From assembly GCA_944364705.1 (NCBI GenBank), contig CALVWH010000001.1, positions 1 through 16,290 on the forward strand: a stretch of 16,290 nt of DNA, written 5' to 3'. The DNA comes from an uncultured Bacilli bacterium (GTDB taxonomy: Bacteria; Bacillota_I; Bacilli_A; RF39; UBA660). Position 1 is the stretch's first letter; the number at the start of each line of letters is the position of its first letter. Shown piece after piece: positions 1-6,567 of the stretch. The position numbers and the translations under genes were made by a program. The notes beneath the pieces are model-generated. The model was not told the DNA's origin and did no database searches. It saw nothing but the letters and a program-made list of their open reading frames with translations.

Positions 1-470
1 ATTCCAATAATACGAATAACAATTTGAATGGCCCCAAATGGATTACTAATTAATAAAACTCCTAGAACAATTAAAATTGCTGCGTAGATAAACAAAGGTG
101 TTACATTGGTTTCTTGAAATTTTTTGATATAAAACGCTTGGGAAATTTTTTGAATTCCATTGACAATAATAACAAGTCCAATCATAAATGGAATCATCGA
201 AATGAATGCTTCTGGAGCAAAAATAATGTAAATTCCTAAAATAATGGCTGCTAAACTAATGAATAATAAAAATCCGGTAAAAAAATTTTTATATTCTAAA
301 TTAAAATAAGAAATCATTTTGGTAAGTCCAAAAAATAAAATTAAAGCTCCAATAACATAACTAATAGAGTTACTAACAATTTCAGGAAAAATAATCATAA
401 ATAACCCTAATAATAGATAAATAATGGATGTAATTAACGTAGTTTCTTTTGCTTTTTTTAAATATTTCAT
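1..470 (-). CDS. DUF308/HdeD-like integral membrane protein (partial, C-terminus off window)
   Basis: My own translation of the minus strand from the ATG at 468-470 gives 156 open codons running off the left edge. It begins MKYLKKAKETTLITSIIYLL and consists of about five hydrophobic segments in loosely repeated pairs separated by short polar turns (NLEYKN, YIKKFQETN). Short repeated membrane units of this kind are typical of the DUF308/HdeD family, whose Escherichia coli member is linked to acid resistance; the role in Bacillota is not established. An AGGAGG lies just upstream at 475-480, and a consensus promoter precedes it. The family call rests on repeat architecture and hydrophobicity, so another small multi-pass membrane family remains possible. 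Confidence 0.72.
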   Translation of the reverse strand, partial: MKYLKKAKETTLITSIIYLLLGLFMIIFPEIVSNSISYVIGALILFFGLTKMISYFNLEYKNFFTGFLLFISLAAIILGIYIIFAPEAFISMIPFMIGLVIIVNGIQKISQAFYIKKFQETNVTPLFIYAAILIVLGVLLISNPFGAIQIVIRIIG

Positions 471-487
471 AGATCCTCCTTGAATTT

Positions 488-516
488 ATTATAAAACTTT
501 TTTTAATTCTTTTCAA
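488..516 (-). promoter_or_regulatory. Sigma-A promoter for the DUF308 gene
   Basis: On minus, -35 TTGAAA (511-516), a 17-nt spacer and -10 TATAAT (488-493) stand about 18 nt upstream of the start codon. The promoter begins within a few bases of the preceding gene's stop, and I see no terminator between them, so the gene may also receive read-through. Confidence 0.7.
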
Positions 517-519
517 TCC

Positions 520-1350
520 CTACTTTTGATCATATTCTTCTAAGAAACTATGTTTTTCGCCATTTTTTCGATATCCTAAGACAGCATCCATATTAATATT
601 TTCGGCTGCTTTGAAGATATGTAAATCGACATCTTTGATTTCTTTTCGCATTGTTTCTATAAGACTTTTCATTTCTTTTCTTTTGGAAAGACTTTCTTTT
701 GAATGCTTAATATCTTCAGTAAATTTACAAGCACAGTTTAAAAAATGTAAATCGTTATATCTTGCCCAAGATAAAATGTTTTTTTCTTTGATCAAATACA
801 TTGGACGAATTAATTCTAAATTTTCAAAATTGGTACTATGTAATTTGGGTAACATTGTTTTAAATTCGCCAGCGTAAAAGACATTTAAAAGAGTCGTTTC
901 AATGACATCATCAAAATGATGTCCTAAAGCAATTTTGTTGCATCCTAATTTTCTGGCAGTGTCATATAAAAATCCTCTACGCATTCTAGCACATAAGTAG
1001 CACGGATTCCCATCGGTTTGTGAAGTTACAACCGAAAAAATATTGGATGGAACCATTTGAATAGGAATTTGTAAAAGTTCGGCATTTTTGATTATTTCTT
1101 CTTTTTTTTCTTCTTTATATCCAGGATCCATAACCAAAAAAACTAATGAAAAAGATAGTTGCCAATGTCTTTGTAATTCTTGCATGCATTTAGCCATTAG
1201 AAAGGAGTCTTTCCCACCAGAGATGCAAACGGCAATTTTATCTTGTTCTTGGATTAATTGGTATTGATCGATTGCTCTTACAAAAGGACTCCAAATTTCT
1301 TTTCGGAATTTTTTGATAATGCTTTTTTCAATTTGTCGATATCGTTCCAT
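520..1350 (-). CDS. TtcA-family PP-loop tRNA 2-thiolation enzyme
   Basis: 276 residues. The PP-loop SGGKDS (residues 44-49) binds ATP and adenylates the target base. CYLC (C117, C120), in the TtcA-like context CARMRRG, and cysteines at 206/208 match the TtcA arrangement, where three cysteines hold an iron-sulfur cluster used to thiolate cytidine 32 of tRNA. GHHFDD (143-148) is a second typical ATP-pyrophosphatase motif. An in-frame extension to 1428 exists, but it lies inside the upstream gene; the ATG at 1350 has AAAGGAG 6 nt upstream and is the better start. It overlaps the upstream gene by 23 nt, implying translational coupling. The C-terminal cysteine motif (NCACKF) differs from the classical PCxLCGSQ of enterobacterial TtcA, so the exact tRNA target is not certain. 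Confidence 0.87.
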   Translation of the reverse strand: MERYRQIEKSIIKKFRKEIWSPFVRAIDQYQLIQEQDKIAVCISGGKDSFLMAKCMQELQRHWQLSFSLVFLVMDPGYKEEKKEEIIKNAELLQIPIQMVPSNIFSVVTSQTDGNPCYLCARMRRGFLYDTARKLGCNKIALGHHFDDVIETTLLNVFYAGEFKTMLPKLHSTNFENLELIRPMYLIKEKNILSWARYNDLHFLNCACKFTEDIKHSKESLSKRKEMKSLIETMRKEIKDVDLHIFKAAENINMDAVLGYRKNGEKHSFLEEYDQK

Positions 1351-2134
1351 ATTCTTCTCCTTTATCTTCAAACCAACCAATTTCTCTTTCTTGTAAGAAA
1401 CGATTTTCTTTGCTGTCTTCTTTTGCATCTAAAATTATTTTTATTGTTTCTTGATCAAAAAGGGAAAGATCTTTTTTGAATTCTTCTTTGGTTTGATGAT
1501 AGTTTCCATCGGGATCCGAAAAAAGAATTAAATCCATATATTTTGAAACGTTTGTAAATTCTAAATATATTTTTTTGTATTCGAAAAGATCTTTTTGTAA
1601 TATTTGACTTTTTTTACAAAAATCAGCAAAATTTAAACATAGTTTTAATTGTTTATTTCCAAAAAATTTACAAATTTCTAAAGCAGTACAACGATTTTCT
1701 TCTAACCATAAACTATTTTGTAAATAAATGGTGACAGAATATCCTTGAATGGAATCTAAGCATTCTTTTAAGGAATATAAAAAGAATGTTTTATAAACCA
1801 AAACTGGCTGATGTGTTTCCATGATAAAAGAAATCATAACATCGTGTTCTTCGGAAAGTCGTTTTGCTTCTTCTAAAAAAAATAAGAATTTTTCTTTTTT
1901 CTCCCATAGAAAATATTCTAAGTCATTCTGCTTTGGAAAACGAAGAAAAATTTCTTTGGTATTTGGAAATAAATTCATAAAACTTTCTACGACTTCATCA
2001 AAAGCAAATTCTCCAAAAGCACCTTTAGAAAAGGTAATTTCAATTTTACGGTAAGAATCAATCGCTTTTTTTAAACGATGAAGTCCCTTAAATTCTGAAT
2101 CTACACTTGGTACAATAAATCCCATAAAGCCCAC
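1328..2134 (-). CDS. Uncharacterised 268-aa protein, possible TIM-barrel fold
   Basis: I do not recognise a family with confidence. The sequence opens with MGFMGFIVPSVDSEF and shows an alternating pattern of strand-like hydrophobic stretches (KIEITF, EIFLRF, VMISFIMETH, SVTIYLQ, LKLCLNF, KIYLEF, TIKIILD) separated by helix-like charged segments. That spacing resembles a (beta/alpha)8 barrel of the xylose-isomerase-like or AP-endonuclease-2 type. The metal ligands of those enzymes are not evident, so it may be a degenerate relative; this is inference. The ATG at 2134 has AGGAAG 8 nt upstream; a second Met three codons in is less well spaced. It ends in the only TGA stop of the complete genes and overlaps the TtcA-like gene by 23 nt, which suggests a functional link to that enzyme. 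Confidence 0.8.
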   Translation of the reverse strand: MGFMGFIVPSVDSEFKGLHRLKKAIDSYRKIEITFSKGAFGEFAFDEVVESFMNLFPNTKEIFLRFPKQNDLEYFLWEKKEKFLFFLEEAKRLSEEHDVMISFIMETHQPVLVYKTFFLYSLKECLDSIQGYSVTIYLQNSLWLEENRCTALEICKFFGNKQLKLCLNFADFCKKSQILQKDLFEYKKIYLEFTNVSKYMDLILFSDPDGNYHQTKEEFKKDLSLFDQETIKIILDAKEDSKENRFLQEREIGWFEDKGEEYGTISTN

Positions 2135-2145
2135 TTCCTTTTTTT

Positions 2146-2174
2146 ATTATAACATACTTTATCTCTTTACAAAA
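2146..2174 (-). promoter_or_regulatory. Promoter for the 1328-2134 / TtcA-like operon
   Basis: A perfect -10 TATAAT on minus (2146-2151) is preceded by TG one base upstream (extended -10, TGTTATAAT). The -35 is weak: TTTTGT at 17 nt, or TTGTAA at 15 nt. It overlaps the -35 of the divergent HIT promoter. Confidence 0.55.
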
Positions 2175-2195
2175 TCTTTTTAAACACGTTATAAT
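2166..2195 (+). promoter_or_regulatory. Promoter for the HIT-family gene
   Basis: -35 TTTACA (2166-2171), an 18-nt spacer and -10 TATAAT (2190-2195). GGAGG follows at 2202-2206, 7 nt before the ATG, so the leader is only about 12 nt. Confidence 0.65.
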
Positions 2196-2213
2196 AAAAA
2201 TGGAGGTAAAATT

Positions 2214-2573
2214 ATGGATTGTTTATTTTGTAAGATTATTCATGGAGAAGTTCCTTCTTATAAAGTATATGAAGATGATGTTTGTTACGCTTTTTTAGAT
2301 ATCCATCCAACCGAAAATGGAGATACGCTTATTATTCCTAAGAAACATTATGAAGATTTGTATGCTTTAGAAGATGAAGTATATACTCATATTTTTAAAA
2401 TTGCGAAAGATTTAGGAAAAACGTATAAAGAAAAATTACATTGTACTGGTTTTTCTTTATGTCAAAATATGGGAAGTGCTCAGGAAGTGAAACATTACCA
2501 TTTACACTTAATTCCAAGATATCAAACACAAGAAAAAAAGGAAATCGAAGAAATTTATCAACAATTGATCTAA
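2214..2573 (+). CDS. HIT-family nucleotide hydrolase
   Basis: 119 residues. The histidine triad HYHLHLI (H94, H96, H98) precedes PR, exactly the HxHxHxx signature; the central histidine is the nucleophile that takes up AMP when these enzymes cleave AMP-lysine or AMP-linked substrates. C3 and C6 (CLFC), with H45 and H94, match the zinc site common in bacterial HIT proteins. The conserved N-terminal stretch KIIHGEVPSYKVYEDD is also family-typical. It is about 20-25 residues shorter than most bacilli HIT proteins, missing mainly the C-terminal tail. It is monocistronic on plus, facing the HerA-like gene. Confidence 0.92.
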   Translation: MDCLFCKIIHGEVPSYKVYEDDVCYAFLDIHPTENGDTLIIPKKHYEDLYALEDEVYTHIFKIAKDLGKTYKEKLHCTGFSLCQNMGSAQEVKHYHLHLIPRYQTQEKKEIEEIYQQLI

Positions 2574-2591
2574 ATTTCTTATTTCCTTTTT
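2550..2591 (+). terminator. Weak intrinsic terminator overlapping the HIT gene's end
   Basis: GAAATTT (2550-2556) pairs with AAATTTC (2572-2578), extended inward by ATCAA/TTGAT around a CAA loop with a 2-nt bulge. A broken T-rich tail (2579-2591) follows. The hairpin contains the last codons and the stop. It is AT-only, so the strength is doubtful. Confidence 0.4.
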
Positions 2592-4367
2592 TTATTCTCC
2601 TGCTTTTACAAACCAATTTTCACTAATATCACAACTTGCAGAAGATGGTGCTGGATCTGGCATATCCAATTTAATTAATACTGGAACTTTAAAGGCCGAA
2701 CCAAATCCAATACAATTTCCTGGTTGTAAAATTCGAAGTCGTTTTACTACTTCCGTTGTAATATTTGGAACCATGGATTTAATATATTCGATATCTTTTG
2801 GATGAAGCATTTTAAAGATTAAAAAATTGGTACACTGTGAAATAGCAGTCTCTGAAAGTTCCGAAGGTCTTTGTGTAATTAATCCTAAAATAACTCCATA
2901 TTTTCTTCCTTCTTTGGTAATTCGATCAAAGATATTATATCCAAGCAAATCAACATCGTGATCGTTTTGAACATAACGATGTGCTTCTTCCAAAATGATA
3001 TGAAATGGAAGAGTTTTTGCTCGTTCGTTTTCTTTGGAATAATCGAAAAACAATCGTGAGAAAATTTTGGTAAATGCTTTGGCAAGCCGGTCATCAACAT
3101 AAGTAATATTAAAGTTGATAATTTGTGCTTTTCTTCCATCTGGTGCAGTTAAAATTCTTCGAATGAACTCTTCTCGATTAACATATTCTGGATATTCAAA
3201 ATAATGTCGATTTTCACTATTTAAAATGGATTGAAGACGTACTTTTAATACGTTTGCTTCATCGTATACATGCTCATTTAATAAACTTCCTTCGGAAATA
3301 AAAGCAAAATTAAAGGCATCTAATAAATCTTTTAAGCCATACATATAACTTCCATCTGGCAAATCTAACTCTAAACTATCATCTAGGAAAGAAGACATGA
3401 ACGTAATTAATAATTCCATTTCTCGTATTTTTCCTGTCGCATCAATGATTAATAGTTGTTTTAATGGTCTAGAATATCCTGGCTGATAAATAATCGTCTC
3501 TAAATTTAATTCTTTGGTATTATAAGACGATAAAATGGAACGAACTTGATCACTGATTTGTCCTGGTGGACGACCACTAGATAAAACATCTAATAATGCT
3601 CTTGCGATAATATCGTTTTTATGCCGAATAACTTCTTCTTCTTTTCTTCCAAAAACACTAACGAGTTTCAAGGCTTTTTCAATGATTGGAAGTTGTGTAT
3701 TTTTTTCTGCACCAAGTAAGATTGCTAAATCATCGACATTTAATAGCCATAAAGGAATTCGAAGAAGTTCCGAATCACCAAATTTGGTATTGGTTGTATA
3801 AGCTTTGAACTGAATGTTTGGATATCTTTGATTAATGTCTTTAAAAGCGGTATGATATTCCCCATAAGCATCAAAAATCAAAATACTAGCTTTATAAGGA
3901 ATGGCGCTATCTTTATAAAAAATATTTTGTAAAATACGAGCAACACTACAAGATTTTCCAGAACCAGTAGAACCAAAAATCGCAAAGTGACCGCTAAAAA
4001 ATTCGTTGATTCGAACTCCTAAAGGAATTCCTTCATAAATTGGGCTTTTTCCAAGATATAAATCTTTATCTTCTTCATATTGATCAAATCCAATAATTAA
4101 AGGAATTTTTTCTTTCGAAACTAATTTTACCGTGGCACTAAATGCTGGTTTTCGAATAACACCAAAAACAAATCGTTGGTCAACCATTTCTCCTACTAAG
4201 TTAATAATCGCAACACCATCTTTGATATTTACAATTTCTCCAACGAAAATACGATCTGGTTCTTCCATTACGACATATAAGTTAATTAATCCTTGAACTT
4301 CGTTTAAAGATACTAATAATTTTACATAAACTGAATTTTCCTCAATCCCAATAATGTTTCCTAACAT
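2592..4367 (-). CDS. HerA-like (HerA/FtsK superfamily, DUF87) ATPase
   Basis: 591 residues from the ATG at 4367. The first ~115 residues are beta-rich, resembling the HAS-barrel domain. The ATPase core has Walker A GSTGSGKS (132-139), DAYGEY (166-171, HerA-type), Walker B FHIILEEAH (455-463) with catalytic Glu, and ITQRP (497-501) as the sensor/arginine region. HerA proteins form hexameric rings that translocate on double-stranded DNA; archaeal members act with the nuclease NurA in end resection, and some bacterial members serve phage defence with Sir2 or nuclease partners. No such partner lies in this window. The ATG at 4373 would touch GAGGAG directly, whereas the ATG at 4367 is 6 nt away, so the latter was chosen. 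No truncation is apparent. The cellular role is unknown. Confidence 0.88.
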   Translation of the reverse strand: MLGNIIGIEENSVYVKLLVSLNEVQGLINLYVVMEEPDRIFVGEIVNIKDGVAIINLVGEMVDQRFVFGVIRKPAFSATVKLVSKEKIPLIIGFDQYEEDKDLYLGKSPIYEGIPLGVRINEFFSGHFAIFGSTGSGKSCSVARILQNIFYKDSAIPYKASILIFDAYGEYHTAFKDINQRYPNIQFKAYTTNTKFGDSELLRIPLWLLNVDDLAILLGAEKNTQLPIIEKALKLVSVFGRKEEEVIRHKNDIIARALLDVLSSGRPPGQISDQVRSILSSYNTKELNLETIIYQPGYSRPLKQLLIIDATGKIREMELLITFMSSFLDDSLELDLPDGSYMYGLKDLLDAFNFAFISEGSLLNEHVYDEANVLKVRLQSILNSENRHYFEYPEYVNREEFIRRILTAPDGRKAQIINFNITYVDDRLAKAFTKIFSRLFFDYSKENERAKTLPFHIILEEAHRYVQNDHDVDLLGYNIFDRITKEGRKYGVILGLITQRPSELSETAISQCTNFLIFKMLHPKDIEYIKSMVPNITTEVVKRLRILQPGNCIGFGSAFKVPVLIKLDMPDPAPSSASCDISENWFVKAGE

Positions 4368-4387
4368 ACGCATCTCCTCTATTTTAT

Positions 4388-4393
4388 ATTATA
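4388..4393 (-). promoter_or_regulatory. Putative -10 box for the HerA-like gene
   Basis: TATAAT on minus, 20 nt upstream of the start codon. The expected -35 position (about 4411-4416) reads TTTTTA and lies in the terminator stem of the upstream pilin-like gene, so the promoter is weak or depends on other contacts. Confidence 0.4.
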
Positions 4394-4403
4394 CCTTTTT
4401 TCC

Positions 4404-4443
4404 AAAAAAATAAAAAGGGATTCTTTTCCTTTTTTATTTTTAT
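4404..4443 (-). terminator. Intrinsic terminator of the pilin-like gene
   Basis: On minus, an A-rich arm ending AAAAAGG pairs with CCTTTTT (4412-4418 with 4428-4434) around a 9-nt loop. With one bulge, the stem extends through further A-T pairs to 4404/4443. The 3' arm is U-rich and serves as the tail. It overlaps the stop codon of the pilin-like gene. Confidence 0.6.
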
Positions 4444-4640
4444 TCGTCACTTTCAACACATTTTCCTTCTCCAGGAGAAGATCCTTTCACATAAGTTTCT
4501 CCAATGAGTTGACAAGAGGTCTTTGTCATAGAATCTTTTAAATAGCCTCCAAAAATATTGACAATACTAACAACAATAACACTAATAACGGCTACAATCA
4601 GCAAGTATTCTACTAAAGCCTGCCCTTTTTGATTCATCAT
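4440..4640 (-). CDS. Small pilin-like protein (Flp / class III signal peptide type)
   Basis: 66 residues starting MMNQKGQALVEY. A short positive leader ends in KG, followed by QALVE with Glu at position +5 of the would-be mature protein and then about 20 hydrophobic residues. This is the prepilin-peptidase recognition pattern of type IV-like and Flp pilins and of class III signal peptides. The mature tail carries two cysteines (TSC and GKC) that could form a disulfide. A longer in-frame start at 4742 crosses the promoter; GGAGG six nt before the ATG at 4640 decides the start. No prepilin peptidase, Tad ATPase or TadE/G gene is in the window, so the assembly system must lie elsewhere or not exist. 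The protein could instead be a membrane-anchored pseudopilin. Confidence 0.75.
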   Translation of the reverse strand: MMNQKGQALVEYLLIVAVISVIVVSIVNIFGGYLKDSMTKTSCQLIGETYVKGSSPGEGKCVESDE

Positions 4641-4665
4641 AAACACCCTCCATTTTACTATTCTT

Positions 4666-4694
4666 ATCATACATGGGTTCGATTCATTTGTCAA
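4666..4694 (-). promoter_or_regulatory. Strong promoter of the pilin-like gene
   Basis: On minus, a perfect -35 TTGACA (4689-4694), a 17-nt spacer and -10 TATGAT (4666-4671). The start codon is about 25 nt downstream of the -10. This is one of the best promoters in the window, consistent with an abundant structural protein. Confidence 0.8.
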
Positions 4695-4699
4695 ATGAA
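4683..4699. promoter_or_regulatory. Perfect palindrome over divergent -35 boxes (candidate operator)
   Basis: TTCATTTG T CAAATGAA: 8-bp arms around one central base. It covers the -35 hexamers of both the pilin-like gene (minus) and the DUF192 gene (plus), so a bound dimer would block both promoters. The palindrome is seen directly; the regulator is not in the window and is unknown. Confidence 0.5.
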
Positions 4700-4715
4700 G
4701 AATTTCTGTTATAAT
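4688..4715 (+). promoter_or_regulatory. Promoter of the DUF192 gene
   Basis: -35 TTGTCA (4688-4693), a 16-nt spacer and an extended -10 TGTTATAAT (hexamer 4710-4715). Start of transcription is expected near 4721-4723, only about 10 nt before the ATG. Confidence 0.65.
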
Positions 4716-4731
4716 AGGTTTGGGTGTTTCT

Positions 4732-5046
4732 ATGAAAATCAAAATAGAAAAGCAAATTTATAATGTTAAAATTTGTAAAACGTTTAAAGATCGATTCTTA
4801 GGGTTAATGTTTCAAAAAGAAGTTCTCATGGCCTATGGATTTCCCTATTGCCATAGTGTTCATACGTTTTTTATGAAAATTCCGATTGATCTTGTTTTTT
4901 GTGACCAAAATGGAAAAGTCTTAAACATTGTTTCAAAGGCAAAACCTTGGCATATTTTTTCTTGTCCAAAGGCTTATTATACCTTTGAATTTCCTGAAGG
5001 AACGGTTTCGAAAAAGTGTTCAAAAGTCTTATTCTTAAAGGAATAA
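4732..5046 (+). CDS. DUF192 family protein
   Basis: 104 residues from the ATG at 4732. The pattern RFLGLMFQKE, then TFFMKIPIDLVFCDQNGKVL matches the DUF192 core (R.xGLM near the N-terminus; the F.M...IPLD.vF strand-turn-strand in the middle). DUF192 is a small beta-rich domain with no agreed biochemical function. This copy has no signal peptide and looks cytoplasmic. An in-frame TTG at 4720 was rejected because it coincides with the expected transcription start. The ribosome site is weak (GGGTG), with a leader of about 10 nt. It is divergent from the pilin-like gene and shares a palindromic control region with it, hinting at a joint role. Confidence 0.83.
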   Translation: MKIKIEKQIYNVKICKTFKDRFLGLMFQKEVLMAYGFPYCHSVHTFFMKIPIDLVFCDQNGKVLNIVSKAKPWHIFSCPKAYYTFEFPEGTVSKKCSKVLFLKE

Positions 5047-5054
5047 GACTTTTT
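5022..5054 (+). terminator. Strong intrinsic terminator containing the DUF192 stop codon
   Basis: AAAAGTCTTATTC (5022-5034) pairs perfectly over 13 bp with 5041-5053 around the loop TTAAAG; T5 follows in the 3' arm. The stop codon (5044-5046) is inside the stem. It lies directly after the end of the convergent phosphomutase gene and may serve it too, though its reverse U-tract is short. Confidence 0.85.
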
Positions 5055-5055
5055 G

Positions 5056-6429
5056 TTATAAATTATATAAATTGATTAAATTCGTAAATTCATTTTCAAT
5101 TTCTTCTAGTCGGTCTTTGGTAGTAGCTTCGAACCTAGCAGTAAGATTTGGCCCAGTATTGGAAGCACGGATAAGGGCGAAACCATCTGGAAAGATCACT
5201 TTTACTCCATCAATGGTAATCATTTGATATTGATGAGCTTCACAATATTCGCGAATTTTTGAAACTACGTTTCCTTTTTCATCATCTTTTGATGGAAATT
5301 TTAGTTCTGGAGTTGAATAGTATTTTACGATTCCATCTAAAAGTTTACTTACTTTTTTATCGGTTTTTGATAAAATTTCAAGAATTCGAAGTCCTGCGTA
5401 AAGACCACTATCAAATCCAGGAAACCGATCATTAAAATATACATGACCAGAATATTCTCCACCAAATGGTAAATTTAATTCTAATACTCTAGCTTTGGTA
5501 TAAGAGTTTCCAGTACGATAGCATTCTCCTTTTCCTCCTAATGCTTCAATTTCATCTTCTAATGCTTTGGAACATTTAACATCATAAAGGAAAGTTTTAT
5601 TTTCTACTTTATCAATAATATCTCGAATGATGATAATCATATATTGATCGGTTGGAATATAGTTTCCTTTTTCATCGACAATCCCTACTCGATCTCCATC
5701 TCCATCAAAGGCAATTCCAATATCGGCTTTTTCTTTTATGACGGTTTCTTTTAATTGTTTTAAATTGGCTTCAACACAAGGATCTGGATGATGATGTGGG
5801 AAGGTTCCATCGCTTTTTCCATTGATTACTTTTACTTCGATTGGGAATTTTTGATATAATTCTTTTGCTAGAATACTGGTAGTTCCATTTCCCGGATCAA
5901 TGACTACTTTTACTTTACGCTTTCCAAAAGAAAGACAATTTTGCATCAAGGTCATATATTCTTTTTTTATGGAATATTCAGATAAGGTTCCGGTTCCATC
6001 TAGAAAATCTCCCTTGATTAAAAATTGATAAAATTCTTCAATCATTTTTCCTCTAGCATTTCCGCGTTCATCAAATGCGATTTTAAATCCGTTATCATCT
6101 TTTGGATTATGACTTGCAGTAACCATAATACCAGATGGAATTTCCAGTTTTATTTGACTATAGTAATACATTGGGGTAGTTACTAATCCTAAAGAGACAA
6201 CATCAACTCCGGTTTCTAAAATTCCCTTGATTAAAGCATTGGTTAAAGAATCGGAAGAAATTCGATTATCGTGTCCGATGATACATTTCTTTTTTTGTAG
6301 TTTTTGAATATAACTTCCAAAGGCTTTTCCAACGGTATAGGCTACATCTTCGGTTAGATTTATCGGATAAACCCCACGAATGTCATATTCTCTAAAAATA
6401 TTTTTATCTACTGTTTTTAATAAATTCAT
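5056..6429 (-). CDS. Phosphomannomutase / phosphoglucomutase (alpha-D-phosphohexomutase)
   Basis: 457 residues, the usual length for the two-substrate PMM/PGM type. All four signature sites are present: EYDIRGV near the N-terminus (14-20); the catalytic phosphoserine loop TASHNP (104-109, S106); the magnesium loop DGDGDR (242-247); the sugar-binding loop GGEYSGH (323-329); and the phosphate-binding loop RASNTGPN (421-428). It interconverts hexose 1- and 6-phosphates, feeding sugar nucleotides for envelope polysaccharide or glycolipid. Whether mannose or glucose is preferred cannot be told from motifs; the GEYSGH loop fits either. The start is set by AGGAGG 7 nt before the ATG. It is monocistronic and converges with the DUF192 gene. 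Confidence 0.93.
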   Translation of the reverse strand: MNLLKTVDKNIFREYDIRGVYPINLTEDVAYTVGKAFGSYIQKLQKKKCIIGHDNRISSDSLTNALIKGILETGVDVVSLGLVTTPMYYYSQIKLEIPSGIMVTASHNPKDDNGFKIAFDERGNARGKMIEEFYQFLIKGDFLDGTGTLSEYSIKKEYMTLMQNCLSFGKRKVKVVIDPGNGTTSILAKELYQKFPIEVKVINGKSDGTFPHHHPDPCVEANLKQLKETVIKEKADIGIAFDGDGDRVGIVDEKGNYIPTDQYMIIIIRDIIDKVENKTFLYDVKCSKALEDEIEALGGKGECYRTGNSYTKARVLELNLPFGGEYSGHVYFNDRFPGFDSGLYAGLRILEILSKTDKKVSKLLDGIVKYYSTPELKFPSKDDEKGNVVSKIREYCEAHQYQMITIDGVKVIFPDGFALIRASNTGPNLTARFEATTKDRLEEIENEFTNLINLYNL

Positions 6430-6447
6430 TTTCTATCCTCCTGTTTT

Positions 6448-6476
6448 ATTCTACCATATTTCAAATATCTTGTAAA
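6448..6476 (-). promoter_or_regulatory. Promoter of the phosphohexomutase gene
   Basis: On minus, -35 TTTACA (6471-6476), a 17-nt spacer and -10 TAGAAT (6448-6453). The spacer contains a perfect 13-bp palindrome, ATATTT C AAATAT (6456-6468), which may be chance in such AT-rich sequence. Confidence 0.7.
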
Positions 6477-6534
6477 AATTTTTTCTAGTATTTTACTTTT
6501 TTTGACAATTCTCTTTTTAAATTTTCAATTTTAT

Positions 6535-6542
6535 GTTATGCT
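6535..6542 (+). promoter_or_regulatory. Extended -10 for the first CYWS paralog
   Basis: TG at 6535-6536 is followed after one base by TATGCT (6537-6542). It aligns with TGTTATAAT upstream of the second paralog, implying that the promoter was duplicated with the gene. No good -35 at 17 nt; a TTGACA at 6502-6507 is too far away. Confidence 0.4.
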
Positions 6543-6567
6543 TATATTAAGATATGGGAGGAATAAT

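Noticed and set aside
2592..4367. HerA-based phage-defence operon
   Set aside because: No Sir2, DUF4297-type or nuclease gene is adjacent; the neighbours are housekeeping or surface genes in separate transcripts.
4720..4731. TTG start for the DUF192 gene adding four residues
   Set aside because: It lies only five bases past the -10 box, at or before the expected transcription start.
4641..4742. Longer N-terminus of the pilin-like protein
   Set aside because: It would run across both divergent promoters, has no ribosome site, and would bury the prepilin leader.
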